From Bradyrhizobium sp. 21 (GTDB lineage: Bacteria > Pseudomonadota > Alphaproteobacteria > Rhizobiales > Xanthobacteraceae), in the NCBI RefSeq assembly GCF_023073335.1, contig NZ_JADPJG010000003.1, positions 161,789 through 225,788 of the forward strand: DNA of 64,000 nucleotides, given 5' to 3'. The notes under the pieces were generated by a model. The model was not told where the DNA came from. It saw only the letters and a program-made list of their open reading frames with translations, and searched no databases. Made by a program: the position numbers and the translations under genes. This document shows positions 36,690 to 46,014 of this stretch, piece after piece (the stretch's first letter is position 1; each line of letters begins with the position of its first letter).

Positions 36690-36773
36690 GGGCTGCGGAA
36701 AAAATTTGCGAGAAAAATCCGGCAGATCATGCCAAGGAGGGCCTTCAAAAGCGGAACCGACGAGGCACTTCGA

Positions 36774-37739
36774 ATGACCAAAGGCACATTGGCCGTCCTG
36801 ATCAACAGCACGCAGCAGAACTGGCTGCCGGAGCGCTGGAAGGCCCGGTTCGATGCGGTCTGCGGCGGCCGTCGGGTGGTGCTGCTGCCCCATGCCGGGC
36901 TCGATCCTGCCGAGGTGCACTATGCCGCAGTGTGGAAGCCGGTGCCGGGCGACCTCGGCGCCTTTCCCAATCTGCGTGCGATCTTCAATCTGGGTGCCGG
37001 CGTCGATGCGTTGATGGCGGACAAGAGCCTGCCCGGCGTGCCGCTGGTGCGCGTGGCCGTGCCTGATCTGACCGGCCGCATGACCGAATACGTCGTGCTG
37101 CATGTCTTGATGCACCACCGCCAGGAGCTTTATCTGCGCCAGTCGCAGCGAGAAAAACGCTGGGAGCCGATATATCAGTGGCCGGCGGGCGCCGTCACAG
37201 TCGGTGTGATGGGGCTGGGCACGCTCGGCTCTGACGCGGCCGACGTGCTGCGGCGGCTCGGCTTCCGCGTCGCCGGCTGGAGCCGCAGCCCGCGCACCAT
37301 CGCGGGCGTCGAATGCTTCCACGGCGCGGAACAGATCGACGCATTCCTGCGCACGACCGATATCCTGGTGTCACTGCTGCCGCTGACGCCTGGCACAAGC
37401 GGCATCCTCAACCGCGACGTCTTCACCAAGCTCAACCGCAACAGCCCGCTCGGCGCGCCCGTGCTGATCAATGCCGGCCGCGGGGCCTTGCAGAACGAGG
37501 CTGACATCCTGGCCTGCCTCGACGATGGCACGCTGGGCGCCGCCTCGCTCGACGTCTTCGTGCAGGAGCCGCAGCCGGCGGACAGCCGGTTCTGGACCCA
37601 TCCCAAGGTGCTGCTGACCCCGCACAACGCGGCCGACACCGATGCGGACGCGATCTCGGCCTATGTCGCCGAGCAGATCGCGCGGTTCGAGAGTGGGGGC
37701 GTGCTGGAGAACGTGGTGGACCGGACGCGGGGGTATTGA
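36774..37739 (+). CDS. Glyoxylate/hydroxypyruvate reductase A-type dehydrogenase
   Basis: A D-isomer 2-hydroxyacid dehydrogenase (GhrA-like) of about 321 residues. The Rossmann loop is [34 protein letters not shown] supplies the catalytic Arg region, VFVQEPQP the Glu and TPHNAADTD the His. Likely NAD(P)H-dependent reduction of glyoxylate or hydroxypyruvate. The start was chosen at an ATG with CGAGG upstream. It is divergent from the ECF42 operon. Confidence 0.92.
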   Translation: MTKGTLAVLINSTQQNWLPERWKARFDAVCGGRRVVLLPHAGLDPAEVHYAAVWKPVPGDLGAFPNLRAIFNLGAGVDALMADKSLPGVPLVRVAVPDLTGRMTEYVVLHVLMHHRQELYLRQSQREKRWEPIYQWPAGAVTVGVMGLGTLGSDAADVLRRLGFRVAGWSRSPRTIAGVECFHGAEQIDAFLRTTDILVSLLPLTPGTSGILNRDVFTKLNRNSPLGAPVLINAGRGALQNEADILACLDDGTLGAASLDVFVQEPQPADSRFWTHPKVLLTPHNAADTDADAISAYVAEQIARFESGGVLENVVDRTRGY

Positions 37740-37857
37740 GACCTCACGTGCCACCCGAGCCCGTAAAATCACTAATCGTCGGCCGGTATCTCGTTCACCC
37801 TCTCTTAGCGAGAAGTTGATAGGCGTTGTTAATCAACGCTCAACGAACGAGTCGGAC

Positions 37858-39825
37858 ATGCGCTTCACGCTCGGCCTCAGGATGCGGATCACGGTTGCGC
37901 TGGCGGTGACGGCGGCGGCGACCGCCCTGTTCGCCGTGCTCGGGGCGATGTGGATCATTTCCGGCATTATCGACCGGGCCGACCAGCGCGAGCTTCGCAG
38001 TCATTACGACGCGCTCCAGTCGCGAATTGCCGAGGAATCCCAGCGCGCCGCCGCCATGAGCGCCGTCGTCGCCGCGATGCCGGCGACGCAGGACGCTATG
38101 GCCAAGCAGGATCGCAACGCTCTAATCGGCCTGTTCGGGCCGGTCTTTGCCGCGACCAAATCGGAGTATGGCGTCGAACAGTTCCAGTTCCACGTGGCGC
38201 CCGCGACGTCGTTCCTGCGCGTGCACCAGCCTGCTAAATTTGGCGACGACCTCTCGGGCTTCCGCAAAACCGTGATCATGGCCAACCAGGAGCACAAGGT
38301 CGTGGTCGGCCTCGAGGGCGGCCTGGCCGGGCTCGGCATCCGCGGCGTCGTGCCGATCGCGCAAGGCGGCAAGCATCTCGGCTCAGTGGAGTTTGGCCTG
38401 ACCTTCGGCCAGTCCTTCCTCGACGATTTCAAGACCAACCGCCACGTCGACATCGCCTTCCATCTCGCGGACGGCGGCGGCTTCAAGCTGTTCGGCGGCA
38501 CGCTGAAGGGCAAGAGCTTCTTCGACGCGTCCGATTACGGCCGCGCCGCCGGCGGCGACTTCACGGTACGACAGGCCAGGCTCGACACCACGCCGGTGGC
38601 CGCGCTGCTCGGACCGATCAGAGATTTTTCCGGCAAGCCGCTCGGCGCGGTCGAGCTGGTGATGGACAATGCCGACTATGTGGCCTCCGCCGACCGTGCC
38701 TGGCTGCTGGCATTCGGCATCGCTGCGCTCGGGCTCGTGCTGGCGGCGATCGTCGGCTATCTCATCGCCCGCAGCATTTCGCGCCCGATCCTCTCCATCA
38801 CGAGCGTGATGCGCGAACTCGCGGACGGACACCTCGACGTCGCCATTCCCGCCAGCAAGGCGAATGACGAGGTCGGCGCCATGGTGAAGGCAGTCGCGGT
38901 GTTCCGCGACAATGCCGTCAACTTCAACAAGCTCCAGGCCGATCAGCTTGAGGCCAAGGCGCAGTCCGAAGCGGAGAAACGACGCGCCTTCGGCGCGCTC
39001 GCCGACAATTTCGAAGCCAGCATCCGCGACGTCGTCACCACGGTGTCCTCGGCCGCGGTCGAGATGGAGCACACGGCGCGCTCGATGTCGGCCATCGTCG
39101 AGCAGTCACGGCAGCAGACCGGCACGGTGTCGTCGGCCTCGGCGCTCGCCTCGGAGAACGTGCAGACGGTTGCTGCAGCCGCGGAAGAGCTGTCATCGTC
39201 GATGACCGAGATCAGCCGACGCCTCGCGCACGCGACCGAGGTGGTTGGCAAAGCCGCGAGCGACGGACGGCGGTCGAATGAGCGCGTGCAGAGCCTGGCA
39301 GACGCCGCGCAAAAAATCGGCGACGTCGTCTCCTTCATCAGCGGCATCGCGGGGCAGACCAATCTGCTGGCACTGAACGCGACGATCGAGGCTGCGCGCG
39401 CGGGCGAAGCCGGCCGTGGCTTTGCGGTGGTCGCCTCCGAAGTGAAGGCGCTGGCAACCCAGACCGCGAAGGCGACCGAGGAGATCGGCGCGCAGGTCAC
39501 CGCCGTGCAGGGCGAGACCACCGGCGCGGTGGATGGTATCCAGTCGATCTGCGCGACGATCCAGCAGGTCGATGAAATCTCGGCCGCGATTGCGGCGGCC
39601 GTCGGCCAGCAAGGCACGGCGACGCAGGAAATCGCGCAGAACGTCCAGCAGGCCGCCGCCCGCACCGGCGAGGTCTCGCAAAACATCGCCGGCGTCACCG
39701 CCGGCATCGCCGCGACGGGGACAGCGGCGGAGGAAGTTCTGGGCTCGGCGATCGAGCTGTCGAAACAGTCGCAGCGGCTGCGGGACGAGGTCGATCGCTT
39801 CCTCGCGCATATCCGCGCGGCGTAA
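37858..39825 (+). CDS. Methyl-accepting chemotaxis protein with periplasmic Cache-like sensor
   Basis: About 655 residues. TM1 ([20 protein letters not shown]), a periplasmic double-Cache-like domain (about 35-280), TM2 ([20 protein letters not shown]), then HAMP ([20 protein letters not shown]) and a cytoplasmic hairpin whose tip [32 protein letters not shown] is canonical. No C-terminal CheR-docking pentapeptide is seen. Ligand unknown. The ATG start places TM1 at the N-terminus; the longer frame has no membrane signal. Confidence 0.95.
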   Translation: MRFTLGLRMRITVALAVTAAATALFAVLGAMWIISGIIDRADQRELRSHYDALQSRIAEESQRAAAMSAVVAAMPATQDAMAKQDRNALIGLFGPVFAATKSEYGVEQFQFHVAPATSFLRVHQPAKFGDDLSGFRKTVIMANQEHKVVVGLEGGLAGLGIRGVVPIAQGGKHLGSVEFGLTFGQSFLDDFKTNRHVDIAFHLADGGGFKLFGGTLKGKSFFDASDYGRAAGGDFTVRQARLDTTPVAALLGPIRDFSGKPLGAVELVMDNADYVASADRAWLLAFGIAALGLVLAAIVGYLIARSISRPILSITSVMRELADGHLDVAIPASKANDEVGAMVKAVAVFRDNAVNFNKLQADQLEAKAQSEAEKRRAFGALADNFEASIRDVVTTVSSAAVEMEHTARSMSAIVEQSRQQTGTVSSASALASENVQTVAAAAEELSSSMTEISRRLAHATEVVGKAASDGRRSNERVQSLADAAQKIGDVVSFISGIAGQTNLLALNATIEAARAGEAGRGFAVVASEVKALATQTAKATEEIGAQVTAVQGETTGAVDGIQSICATIQQVDEISAAIAAAVGQQGTATQEIAQNVQQAAARTGEVSQNIAGVTAGIAATGTAAEEVLGSAIELSKQSQRLRDEVDRFLAHIRAA

Positions 39826-39916
39826 GTAAGGGAAGGTTGGCGACTCGTCTCGGCTGTCGCCAGGACGACTGGGAGAGTAACCCGCGCGCCCTACGTTCAT
39901 CGTGGATGACGACAGC

Positions 39917-40567
39917 TTAACTCTTGGCGCCCACCATCACATCGATCGCGCCTTTCACGATCGCTTCCAGATCCTCGCGCGAGACACGGGCGCGGGAGCG
40001 GATGGCGATCGAGTGGACCGTTGCGGAGGCGAGCTGCGCCAGCACGGCGGGGTCGGCACTCCCAGGCAGCTCGCCCTTCTCCTTGGCGCGACGGAAGCAA
40101 TTCGCAAAAGCCTTGTCGAGGTCAGTAAGACCGTCGAGCACCATGGCGCGGATGTCGGGATCGCTCACTGCTTCGGATGCCGCCGTCACCACCGTGAAGC
40201 AGCCACGCGGGCCGGTCTCGCCGGAGAGATAGATGTTCAGCGCGCAGGCGAAGATGCGCTCCAGCCTCAGGCGCAGCGGCATCTCCTCGCGAAAGATCGC
40301 GACCATCGACGCGCGCGCCTCATCGCGGTAGCGCTGGTAGCTCTTGATGTAGAGCTCGCGCTTGTCACCGAAGGCGCCGTAGAGGCTCGGCCGGTTCATG
40401 CCGGTCGCTTCGCTGAGATCGTCGAGCGAGGTCGCGGCAAAACCCTGCGTGCGGAACAGGTCGAGCGCCTTGCCGAGGGCGACATCGGGCTCGTAGGCAC
40501 GCGGGCGGCCGCGACGCTTTGGCTGCTCGGACGCCGCTACGGGCGGTCCTTTCGATTTTTGTACCAT
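39917..40567 (-). CDS. TetR-family transcriptional regulator
   Basis: About 216 residues. A basic N-terminus (KRRGRPRAYEPDVALGKALD) leads into the TetR HTH (GFAATSLDDLSEATGMNRPS then LYGAFGDK) and a TetR_C ligand domain (GPRGCFTVVTAASEAVSDPD) of the AcrR-type. It is divergent from a GST gene, with a 14-bp inverted repeat covering its start codon, so it likely represses itself and the GST gene. Confidence 0.93.
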   Translation of the reverse strand: MVQKSKGPPVAASEQPKRRGRPRAYEPDVALGKALDLFRTQGFAATSLDDLSEATGMNRPSLYGAFGDKRELYIKSYQRYRDEARASMVAIFREEMPLRLRLERIFACALNIYLSGETGPRGCFTVVTAASEAVSDPDIRAMVLDGLTDLDKAFANCFRRAKEKGELPGSADPAVLAQLASATVHSIAIRSRARVSREDLEAIVKGAIDVMVGAKS

Positions 40568-40620
40568 TTCGCAAAATAATCCTTGACCACCGATATAATA
40601 TGCAAGATGGTACAAAAATC
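40554..40620. promoter_or_regulatory. Paired inverted operators between tetR and gst
   Basis: A 14-bp perfect inverted repeat (GATTTTTGTACCAT at 40554-40567, complement at 40607-40620) with 39 bp between the arms. Both arms extend into TTTTGTACCATYTYGCA. One arm includes the TetR start codon. The AT-rich CGATATAATATG between them is a likely promoter -10 region for the plus-strand gene. Confidence 0.75.
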
Positions 40621-40644
40621 AATCTGGCCAGGTTGAGCAACACC

Positions 40645-40677
40645 CCAAGGAACTGCCAAGGAATTGCCAAGGAGGCC
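40645..40677. repeat. 11-bp tandem repeat in the gst leader
   Basis: Three units: CCAAGGAACTG, CCAAGGAATTG, CCAAGGAGGCC. Each carries an AAGGA, and the last provides the ribosome-binding site of the GST gene. Confidence 0.8.
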
Positions 40678-40681
40678 AAAG

Positions 40682-41326
40682 ATGGATCTTTATTTCTCGC
40701 CGCTCGCTTGTTCGATGGCGACCCGCGTCGCGCTGTATGAAGCCGGCGCCGACGCGAATTATCTCGAAGTCGATCCGCCGACCAAGAAGGTGCTGAACGA
40801 CGGCACCGACTTCCGCACCGTGAATCCGATCGGCCTGGTGCCGACGCTGCGCACCGACGAGGGCGTGGTGCTGACCGAGAACGCCGCGATCCTGCAATAT
40901 GTCGCCGACCGCTTTCCGCAATCCGGCCTCGGCGCTGCCGAGGGCATTGATCGCACCCGGCTGCATCAATGGCTCTGCTTCATCGGCACCGAGTTGCACA
41001 AGGGCCTGTTCATCCCCGTGCTCGACCGCAAGGCGCCGCAGGAAACCAAGGCCTATGCGCTGGAGAAGAACCTGCCGCGGCTCGATTATCTCGATAATTA
41101 CCTGAAGGGCCGCGACTTCCTGCTCGACCATTTCAGCGTGGCCGATGCTTATCTCGTCACGGTCATCAACTGGACCATGGCAACGCCGCCGATCGAGCTC
41201 GCGAAATGGCCGAACGTGAAGGCCTATTACGAGCGCCTGCGCCAGCGGCCCTCGGTCGCACGCGCGATCGCGGAGGAGTTCGAGCTGTACAAGGCGGAGC
41301 AGGCGCGGAAGAAGGCTGCGGCGTAA
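40682..41326 (+). CDS. Glutathione S-transferase (GstA/beta class-like)
   Basis: 214 residues. MDLYFSPLACSMATRVALYE matches the beta-class N-terminus with the active-site Cys10. The thioredoxin-like domain has NPIGLVPTLRTDEG and a conserved LTENAAILQYVADRF helix; the C-terminal all-helical domain carries DHFSVADAYLV. Conjugates glutathione to electrophiles or reduces peroxides. Divergent from a TetR gene and likely under its control. Confidence 0.94.
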   Translation: MDLYFSPLACSMATRVALYEAGADANYLEVDPPTKKVLNDGTDFRTVNPIGLVPTLRTDEGVVLTENAAILQYVADRFPQSGLGAAEGIDRTRLHQWLCFIGTELHKGLFIPVLDRKAPQETKAYALEKNLPRLDYLDNYLKGRDFLLDHFSVADAYLVTVINWTMATPPIELAKWPNVKAYYERLRQRPSVARAIAEEFELYKAEQARKKAAA

Positions 41327-41378
41327 GACCTGAAGGATCTAAATGCCGTCCCGGTCTCAAGGCCGGGGCGGCGCAAAT

Positions 41379-42683
41379 CTATCCGTACAGCACCCGCGGC
41401 AGGATCGTGACGATGCCGGGCCACAGCGTAAGCAACAGCACGAAGCCGATCATGATCATCAGATACGGCATCGTGACGCGCGCGATGTAGCCGAGGCCGT
41501 CTTCGGTCAGGCCCTGGATCACGAACAGGTTGAAACCGACAGGCGGAGTGATCTGCGCCATCTCGACGGCGAGCACGAGGAAGATACCGAACCAGATCTC
41601 GTCGAAGCCCGCCCCCTTCACGATCGGCAGCACGATCGGCAGCGTCATCACGATCATCGAGAAGCCGTCGAGGAAGCAGCCGAGGGTCAGGTAGAAGATG
41701 ATCAGCACGACGATCAGCATGAAGGGCGACAGCCCCAGGCCCTTGACGAAGGCGGCGACCGCCTGAGGGATGCCGAGGAAGGCTGCAGCATTTCCGAGAA
41801 TCGAGGCGCCGAGCACGATCAGTGCGATCATCGAGCAGGTCACGACTGAGCCGATCAGCACGTCGCGCATCACCTGCTGCGACATCGATCCCTGCGCCCA
41901 GGCGACCAGCGCCGCGCCGGCCACGCCGACCGCGGCCGCCTCCGACGGCGTCGCCAGCCCGCCATACATCGAGCCGAGCACGCAGGCGATCAGGAACAGC
42001 GCCGGCGCCAGGTCCTTCAGCGCGGCGAAGCGTTCGCGCCATGGCACCTGCGAGAGTTTTGCTTCGGCCTCCGGGACCATGCTGGGGTTCAGCGTCGTGT
42101 GCAGCATCACCCAGCCCATGAAAGTGGCCGCCAGCAGCAGGCCGGGCAGCACGCCGGCGGTGAACAGCTTCAGGATCGAGACGTCGCCGAGCACGCCATA
42201 AATGATCATGATGTTGGATGGCGGGATCAAAAAGCCGAGCGTGCCGGCGCCGGCGAGCGAGCCGATCGCGATGTCGCGGGAATAGCCGCGGCGCAGGAGC
42301 TCGTTGAGCGACATGCGGCCGATCACCTGCGTGGTCGCGGCCGACGAACCGGAGATTGCCGCGAAGATGGTGCAGCCGATCACGTTCACATGCAGCAGGC
42401 GGCCGGGCAAAAGCCCAGCCCAAGGCGCGAGGCCCTGGAATAGCGAGCGCGACAAGCGGGTGCGGAACAACAGCTCGCCCATCAGGATGAACAGCGGCAG
42501 CGCCAGCAGCTCCTGGGTGGTCAGGATGTTCCAGGCATATTGCGGCAATAGCTTGTCGAGCGGGATCGAGCGGAACATCGCGAGCAGCAGCGTGGCGGTG
42601 AGCGCAAGCGTCAGACCGATCCACATGCCGCAGGCCAGAAGCGCGAACAGGATCGCAAAGAGAGCAACGACTTCGATGGTCAT
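41379..42683 (-). CDS. TRAP transporter large permease subunit (DctM-type)
   Basis: About 434 residues with 12 or so helices, including the hallmark region AISGSSAATTQVIGRMSLNE and repeated GFLIPPSNIMIIYGV and AQITPPVGFNLFVIQ segments of the DctM/SiaM family. Drives substrate uptake with the sodium or proton gradient. Last gene of a five-gene operon behind hydantoinase-like subunits. Confidence 0.94.
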   Translation of the reverse strand: MTIEVVALFAILFALLACGMWIGLTLALTATLLLAMFRSIPLDKLLPQYAWNILTTQELLALPLFILMGELLFRTRLSRSLFQGLAPWAGLLPGRLLHVNVIGCTIFAAISGSSAATTQVIGRMSLNELLRRGYSRDIAIGSLAGAGTLGFLIPPSNIMIIYGVLGDVSILKLFTAGVLPGLLLAATFMGWVMLHTTLNPSMVPEAEAKLSQVPWRERFAALKDLAPALFLIACVLGSMYGGLATPSEAAAVGVAGAALVAWAQGSMSQQVMRDVLIGSVVTCSMIALIVLGASILGNAAAFLGIPQAVAAFVKGLGLSPFMLIVVLIIFYLTLGCFLDGFSMIVMTLPIVLPIVKGAGFDEIWFGIFLVLAVEMAQITPPVGFNLFVIQGLTEDGLGYIARVTMPYLMIMIGFVLLLTLWPGIVTILPRVLYG

Positions 42684-42717
42684 GGGATCCGATGTCCGAT
42701 GGCGGGCGCGAGCGCGA

Positions 42718-43311
42718 TCATTCGACGGGGGTGGCCTTCATGCGGTGATCCTCTAGCGGCAGGCCGAGCGCCGCCTGGATCGCGCGCGCCAGGAACTGGA
42801 GCGTGAGCAGCAGCATGCCGAAGGCGACGACCGCTTGCGGAAACCACAGCGGCGTATCGCTCGAGGTCGAGACCTGACCGCGAATGAAAGCGCCCCAGGC
42901 GAACTTCGCCATGGAGGAGGACAGGAAGGCCATGAAGACGAAGCCTCCCAACGCGGCGAGAACCTCGAGCGCACGCCGGAATGCCGCCGGAACGTTCTTG
43001 AGCAGCAGCACGACGCGGATGTGGCCGCCGACGCGCAGCGTCATGGCGGCGCCGAAAGTGAAGGACGCCGCCATCAGGTAAGAAGAATATTCCCACGCGA
43101 TCGAGATCGTCGGCGGAAAGAACGGCAGGAAATTTGAGAGGAAGCGGGTCGCAACCTCGCACAGCATCAGCAGTGTCAGCGTCAGCAGGCAGCCGCCACC
43201 AATCCAGCCGTCGAGCCGGCCAAGGCGGTCGATGCCGTCAAGCAGGATGCGCAGCGGCGCCGGCGCCGCCGCGTTGAGACTATGGGACGACGCAGGCAAA
43301 ACATCCGCCAC
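42718..43311 (-). CDS. TRAP transporter small permease subunit (DctQ-type)
   Basis: 197 residues with four predicted helices (LLTLTLLMLCEVATRFLSNF, AWEYSSYLMAASFTFGAAMT, ALGGFVFMAFLSSSMAKFAW, AVVAFGMLLLTLQFLARAIQ). The E-x-x-R/W-E-Y-S-x-Y block is the DctQ signature. Lies between the binding protein and large permease genes. Confidence 0.9.
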   Translation of the reverse strand: MADVLPASSHSLNAAAPAPLRILLDGIDRLGRLDGWIGGGCLLTLTLLMLCEVATRFLSNFLPFFPPTISIAWEYSSYLMAASFTFGAAMTLRVGGHIRVVLLLKNVPAAFRRALEVLAALGGFVFMAFLSSSMAKFAWGAFIRGQVSTSSDTPLWFPQAVVAFGMLLLTLQFLARAIQAALGLPLEDHRMKATPVE

Positions 43312-43321
43312 CGCAAATCCC

Positions 43322-44320
43322 TCAGCGCTTCATTTCGGCGAGATAGGCCCGCACGGGCTTGTCGGCCGCCGGCACGCGCTTGAGGAACGCGTCGAGCTGC
43401 GGCGCGGTCTTGCTGCGAATGTCCGTGATCATGGCGTCCGAGACCGGCACCACCTCCATGCCGCCTTCCTTGAGACGGTTGAGGCTGTCGACGTCAGCCT
43501 TGAGCGAGTTGGCCCAGAAGCCCGGCTCCATCTTGGCGGCGACGCCCGCGACCAGCTGCTGCTGGTCGCTCGAGAGCGCCTTCCAGGAGTCGAGATTGAC
43601 GGTGAGCATCTGCGACGACCAGACGTGATTGGTCGGGTAGATGTACTTCAGGAATTCCCAGAATTTTCCGTCGACGCCCGACACCGCCGAGGTGGAGACG
43701 CCCGAGACCGCGCCGGAGGCGAGCGCCGGAATCGTCTCGCCCCAGGGGATCATCACCGGCGCCATGCCGACCACGGCCAGCATCTCGACGGCGTTCTTGT
43801 CGGGCACGCGGATCTTGATGTTCTTGAGGCCGTCGACATCGGCGACCTTGACCTTGAGGTGCAGATATTGCGTCGGCCACGGCACGATGTAGAGAATCTT
43901 CTGGTTGTTGCGCGCGGCGACTTTCTCGTATTCTGGCCGCACATATTTGTGCAGCACCTTCAATTCCTCCATCGAGCTGCACAGGAACGGGATGCTCTCG
44001 ACGCCCATGAAGGGCTCGTCGCCAACCTGCTGGATGTTGAGGACGTCGGCGAGCGGCACCAGGCCGTCGCGCACGGCGCGCAGATGCTCGGGGCCCTTGA
44101 AGCCGAGCTGTCCGCCGGCCTTCACGGTGATCGCGACTGCGCCTTCAGTCTGCTTCTTCACTTCCTCGGCGAAAGCAAACGCATTCTGGGTGTGGAAATT
44201 GCCGTCGGGCCAGACCGTCGACATATCCCAGCTCACCGTCGCCGCCCGCGCGCGGGTCGAGATCTGGCTGCTGGCCAGCAGCGTCGCTGCGCCCGCAGTG
44301 AAGTTCCGTCGCGTGATCAT
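43322..44320 (-). CDS. TRAP transporter periplasmic binding protein (DctP-type)
   Basis: 332 residues. A Tat-type signal (MITRRNFTAGAATLLASSQI) ends after ARA-A. The DctP fold includes GGQLGFKGPEHLRAVRDGL and the Arg-containing KNIKIRVPDKNAVEMLAVVG ligand loop, followed by AVSGVSTSAVSG. The conserved Arg for carboxylate ligands is present. Its position after HyuA/HyuB suggests the ligand is a substrate of those enzymes. Confidence 0.93.
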   Translation of the reverse strand: MITRRNFTAGAATLLASSQISTRARAATVSWDMSTVWPDGNFHTQNAFAFAEEVKKQTEGAVAITVKAGGQLGFKGPEHLRAVRDGLVPLADVLNIQQVGDEPFMGVESIPFLCSSMEELKVLHKYVRPEYEKVAARNNQKILYIVPWPTQYLHLKVKVADVDGLKNIKIRVPDKNAVEMLAVVGMAPVMIPWGETIPALASGAVSGVSTSAVSGVDGKFWEFLKYIYPTNHVWSSQMLTVNLDSWKALSSDQQQLVAGVAAKMEPGFWANSLKADVDSLNRLKEGGMEVVPVSDAMITDIRSKTAPQLDAFLKRVPAADKPVRAYLAEMKR

Positions 44321-44353
44321 TGAAGCCCTCCGTTTATGACCTGCACTGGCGCG

Positions 44354-46012
44354 TCACCGCGCATATCCATAAACCTCAACTGCGTTGTCGGCGGACACGA
44401 GACCGCTTTCGATGTCGTCCTTGATGGCCGCGCGATCGCGCTCGGTAGGAGCACCGATGCCGGCGCCGCCCGGCGTCAGCACCACCAGCCGGTCGTCCGA
44501 CGGCACCTGCTGAAAACCTTTCCCACGCAGCTTCTTGCCGGACTTCAGGCCGACATAGCCGGCCTCGCCGTTCTTGCCGCCATCGCGGCCGCGTGGCGGA
44601 TGATCGATGCGGTCGAACGCCGCCAGAATGTCGAACGGCGCATCGACGCCGCTGCCGACCTCGATGATCTGGCCGAGGCCGCCGCGGGTGCGGCCCGCCC
44701 CGCCGGAATCCGGGCGCAGCTCCTTGCGCCAGAAGATCAGCGGCGTCTGCGTCTCGGCGATCTCCACGGGCGTGCCGCGCACGCCGCTGGGATAAGCGGT
44801 GGCTGACAGCCCGTCCTTTGCAAAGCGCGCGCCGGTGCCGCCATTGCTGGTCACCGCCATCGAGAATCCGTAGTTTCCGCCCGCGCCGCTGCGGGTCTGT
44901 CCGCGCACGTTGAGGTTCCACAGGCAGGAGGTGCCTTCCGCCGGCACGTCCTCGGGAATGATCTGGCGCAGGCAACCGAACACGACGTCGGGCAGCATCT
45001 GGCCGATAATATGCCGCGAGGCGACCGGCGCGGGCTTCGGCGCATTGAGGATCGCGCCCGAAGGCGCCGACACCGTCAGCGGCGAGAGCGAGCCCGCGTT
45101 GTTGGGGATCTGCGAGGCGACGACACAGCCGAGGCCGAACACGGTATAGGCTATGGTGTAGGAGAGCGGCACGTTGATGCCGAACTTCGAGGCGGACGAG
45201 GTGCCGTCGAAATCGACGTGAATGCCTTCGTCCGAGATCGTCAGCGTCGCCGCCAGCGTGACCGGTGCGTCGTAGCCATCGACAACCATGGTATTGCGCC
45301 AGCTGCCCTTCGGCAGTTTCGCGATCTCGGCCAGCACGGCCTCGCGCGAGCGGTCGCAAATGTAGTCGCCGAGCTCGTCGAGCGTATCGATGCCGAACTC
45401 GGTCATCATCTCGACCAGGCGCTCGCAGCCGACGTCGTTGCAGCCGGCCAGCGAATAGGTGTCGCCTTCGGTGTCAATCGGCAGCCGCGTATTGGTGCGG
45501 ATCATCGCCATCAGCGTCTCGTTGACGACGCCCTGGTCGATCAGCTTCAGCATCGGGATATAGAGCCCCTCCATGAAGACGTCGGTGGCGTCGGGCCCGA
45601 AGCCGATGCCGCCGATGTCCATGAGATGGCTGGTGCAGGAGAACAGCGCGACGGGCTTGCCATCCTTGAAGCAGGGCGTGGTGACGACGAAATCGTTGAG
45701 ATGGCCGGTGCCCATCCAGGGATCGTTGGTGATGTAGGCGTCGCCCTCTTTCATCGTCTCGATCGGGAAGTGGGCAATGAAGTGCTTGACCGATTCCGCC
45801 ATCGAATTGACGTGGCCGGGCGTGCCGGTCACCGCCTGCGCCAGCATCCGTCCCCTGAGGTCGAACACGCCGGCGGAGAGGTCGCCGCATTCACGCACGA
45901 TCGGGCTGAAGGCGGTGCGGAGCAGCACCTGCGCCTGCTCCTCGACCACGGCGATCAGCCGGTGCCACATGATCTGAAGGTCGATCAGGCTCGCGCCGCT
46001 TGCCTTGCTCAT
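44354..46012 (-). CDS. Hydantoinase/oxoprolinase B-type subunit (HyuB-like)
   Basis: 552 residues of the HyuB/acetone-carboxylase-beta family. Key segments: MSKASGASLIDLQIMWHRLI, EGDAYITNDPWMGTGHLNDF, NPRD-like ICDRSREAVLAE, and C-terminal GSGVDAPFDILAAFDRI with RGRDGGKNGEAGYVG. With HyuA forms an ATP-dependent lyase or hydrolase on cyclic amides or ketone carboxylation substrates; which one cannot be settled from sequence. Only 2 nt separate it from the HyuA stop. Confidence 0.92.
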   Translation of the reverse strand: MSKASGASLIDLQIMWHRLIAVVEEQAQVLLRTAFSPIVRECGDLSAGVFDLRGRMLAQAVTGTPGHVNSMAESVKHFIAHFPIETMKEGDAYITNDPWMGTGHLNDFVVTTPCFKDGKPVALFSCTSHLMDIGGIGFGPDATDVFMEGLYIPMLKLIDQGVVNETLMAMIRTNTRLPIDTEGDTYSLAGCNDVGCERLVEMMTEFGIDTLDELGDYICDRSREAVLAEIAKLPKGSWRNTMVVDGYDAPVTLAATLTISDEGIHVDFDGTSSASKFGINVPLSYTIAYTVFGLGCVVASQIPNNAGSLSPLTVSAPSGAILNAPKPAPVASRHIIGQMLPDVVFGCLRQIIPEDVPAEGTSCLWNLNVRGQTRSGAGGNYGFSMAVTSNGGTGARFAKDGLSATAYPSGVRGTPVEIAETQTPLIFWRKELRPDSGGAGRTRGGLGQIIEVGSGVDAPFDILAAFDRIDHPPRGRDGGKNGEAGYVGLKSGKKLRGKGFQQVPSDDRLVVLTPGGAGIGAPTERDRAAIKDDIESGLVSADNAVEVYGYAR

Positions 46013-46014
46013 GA

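Noticed and set aside
41345..41372. Hairpin between gst and dctM as a terminator
   Set aside because: GC-rich stem with mismatch and no U tract on either strand; kept only as a note.
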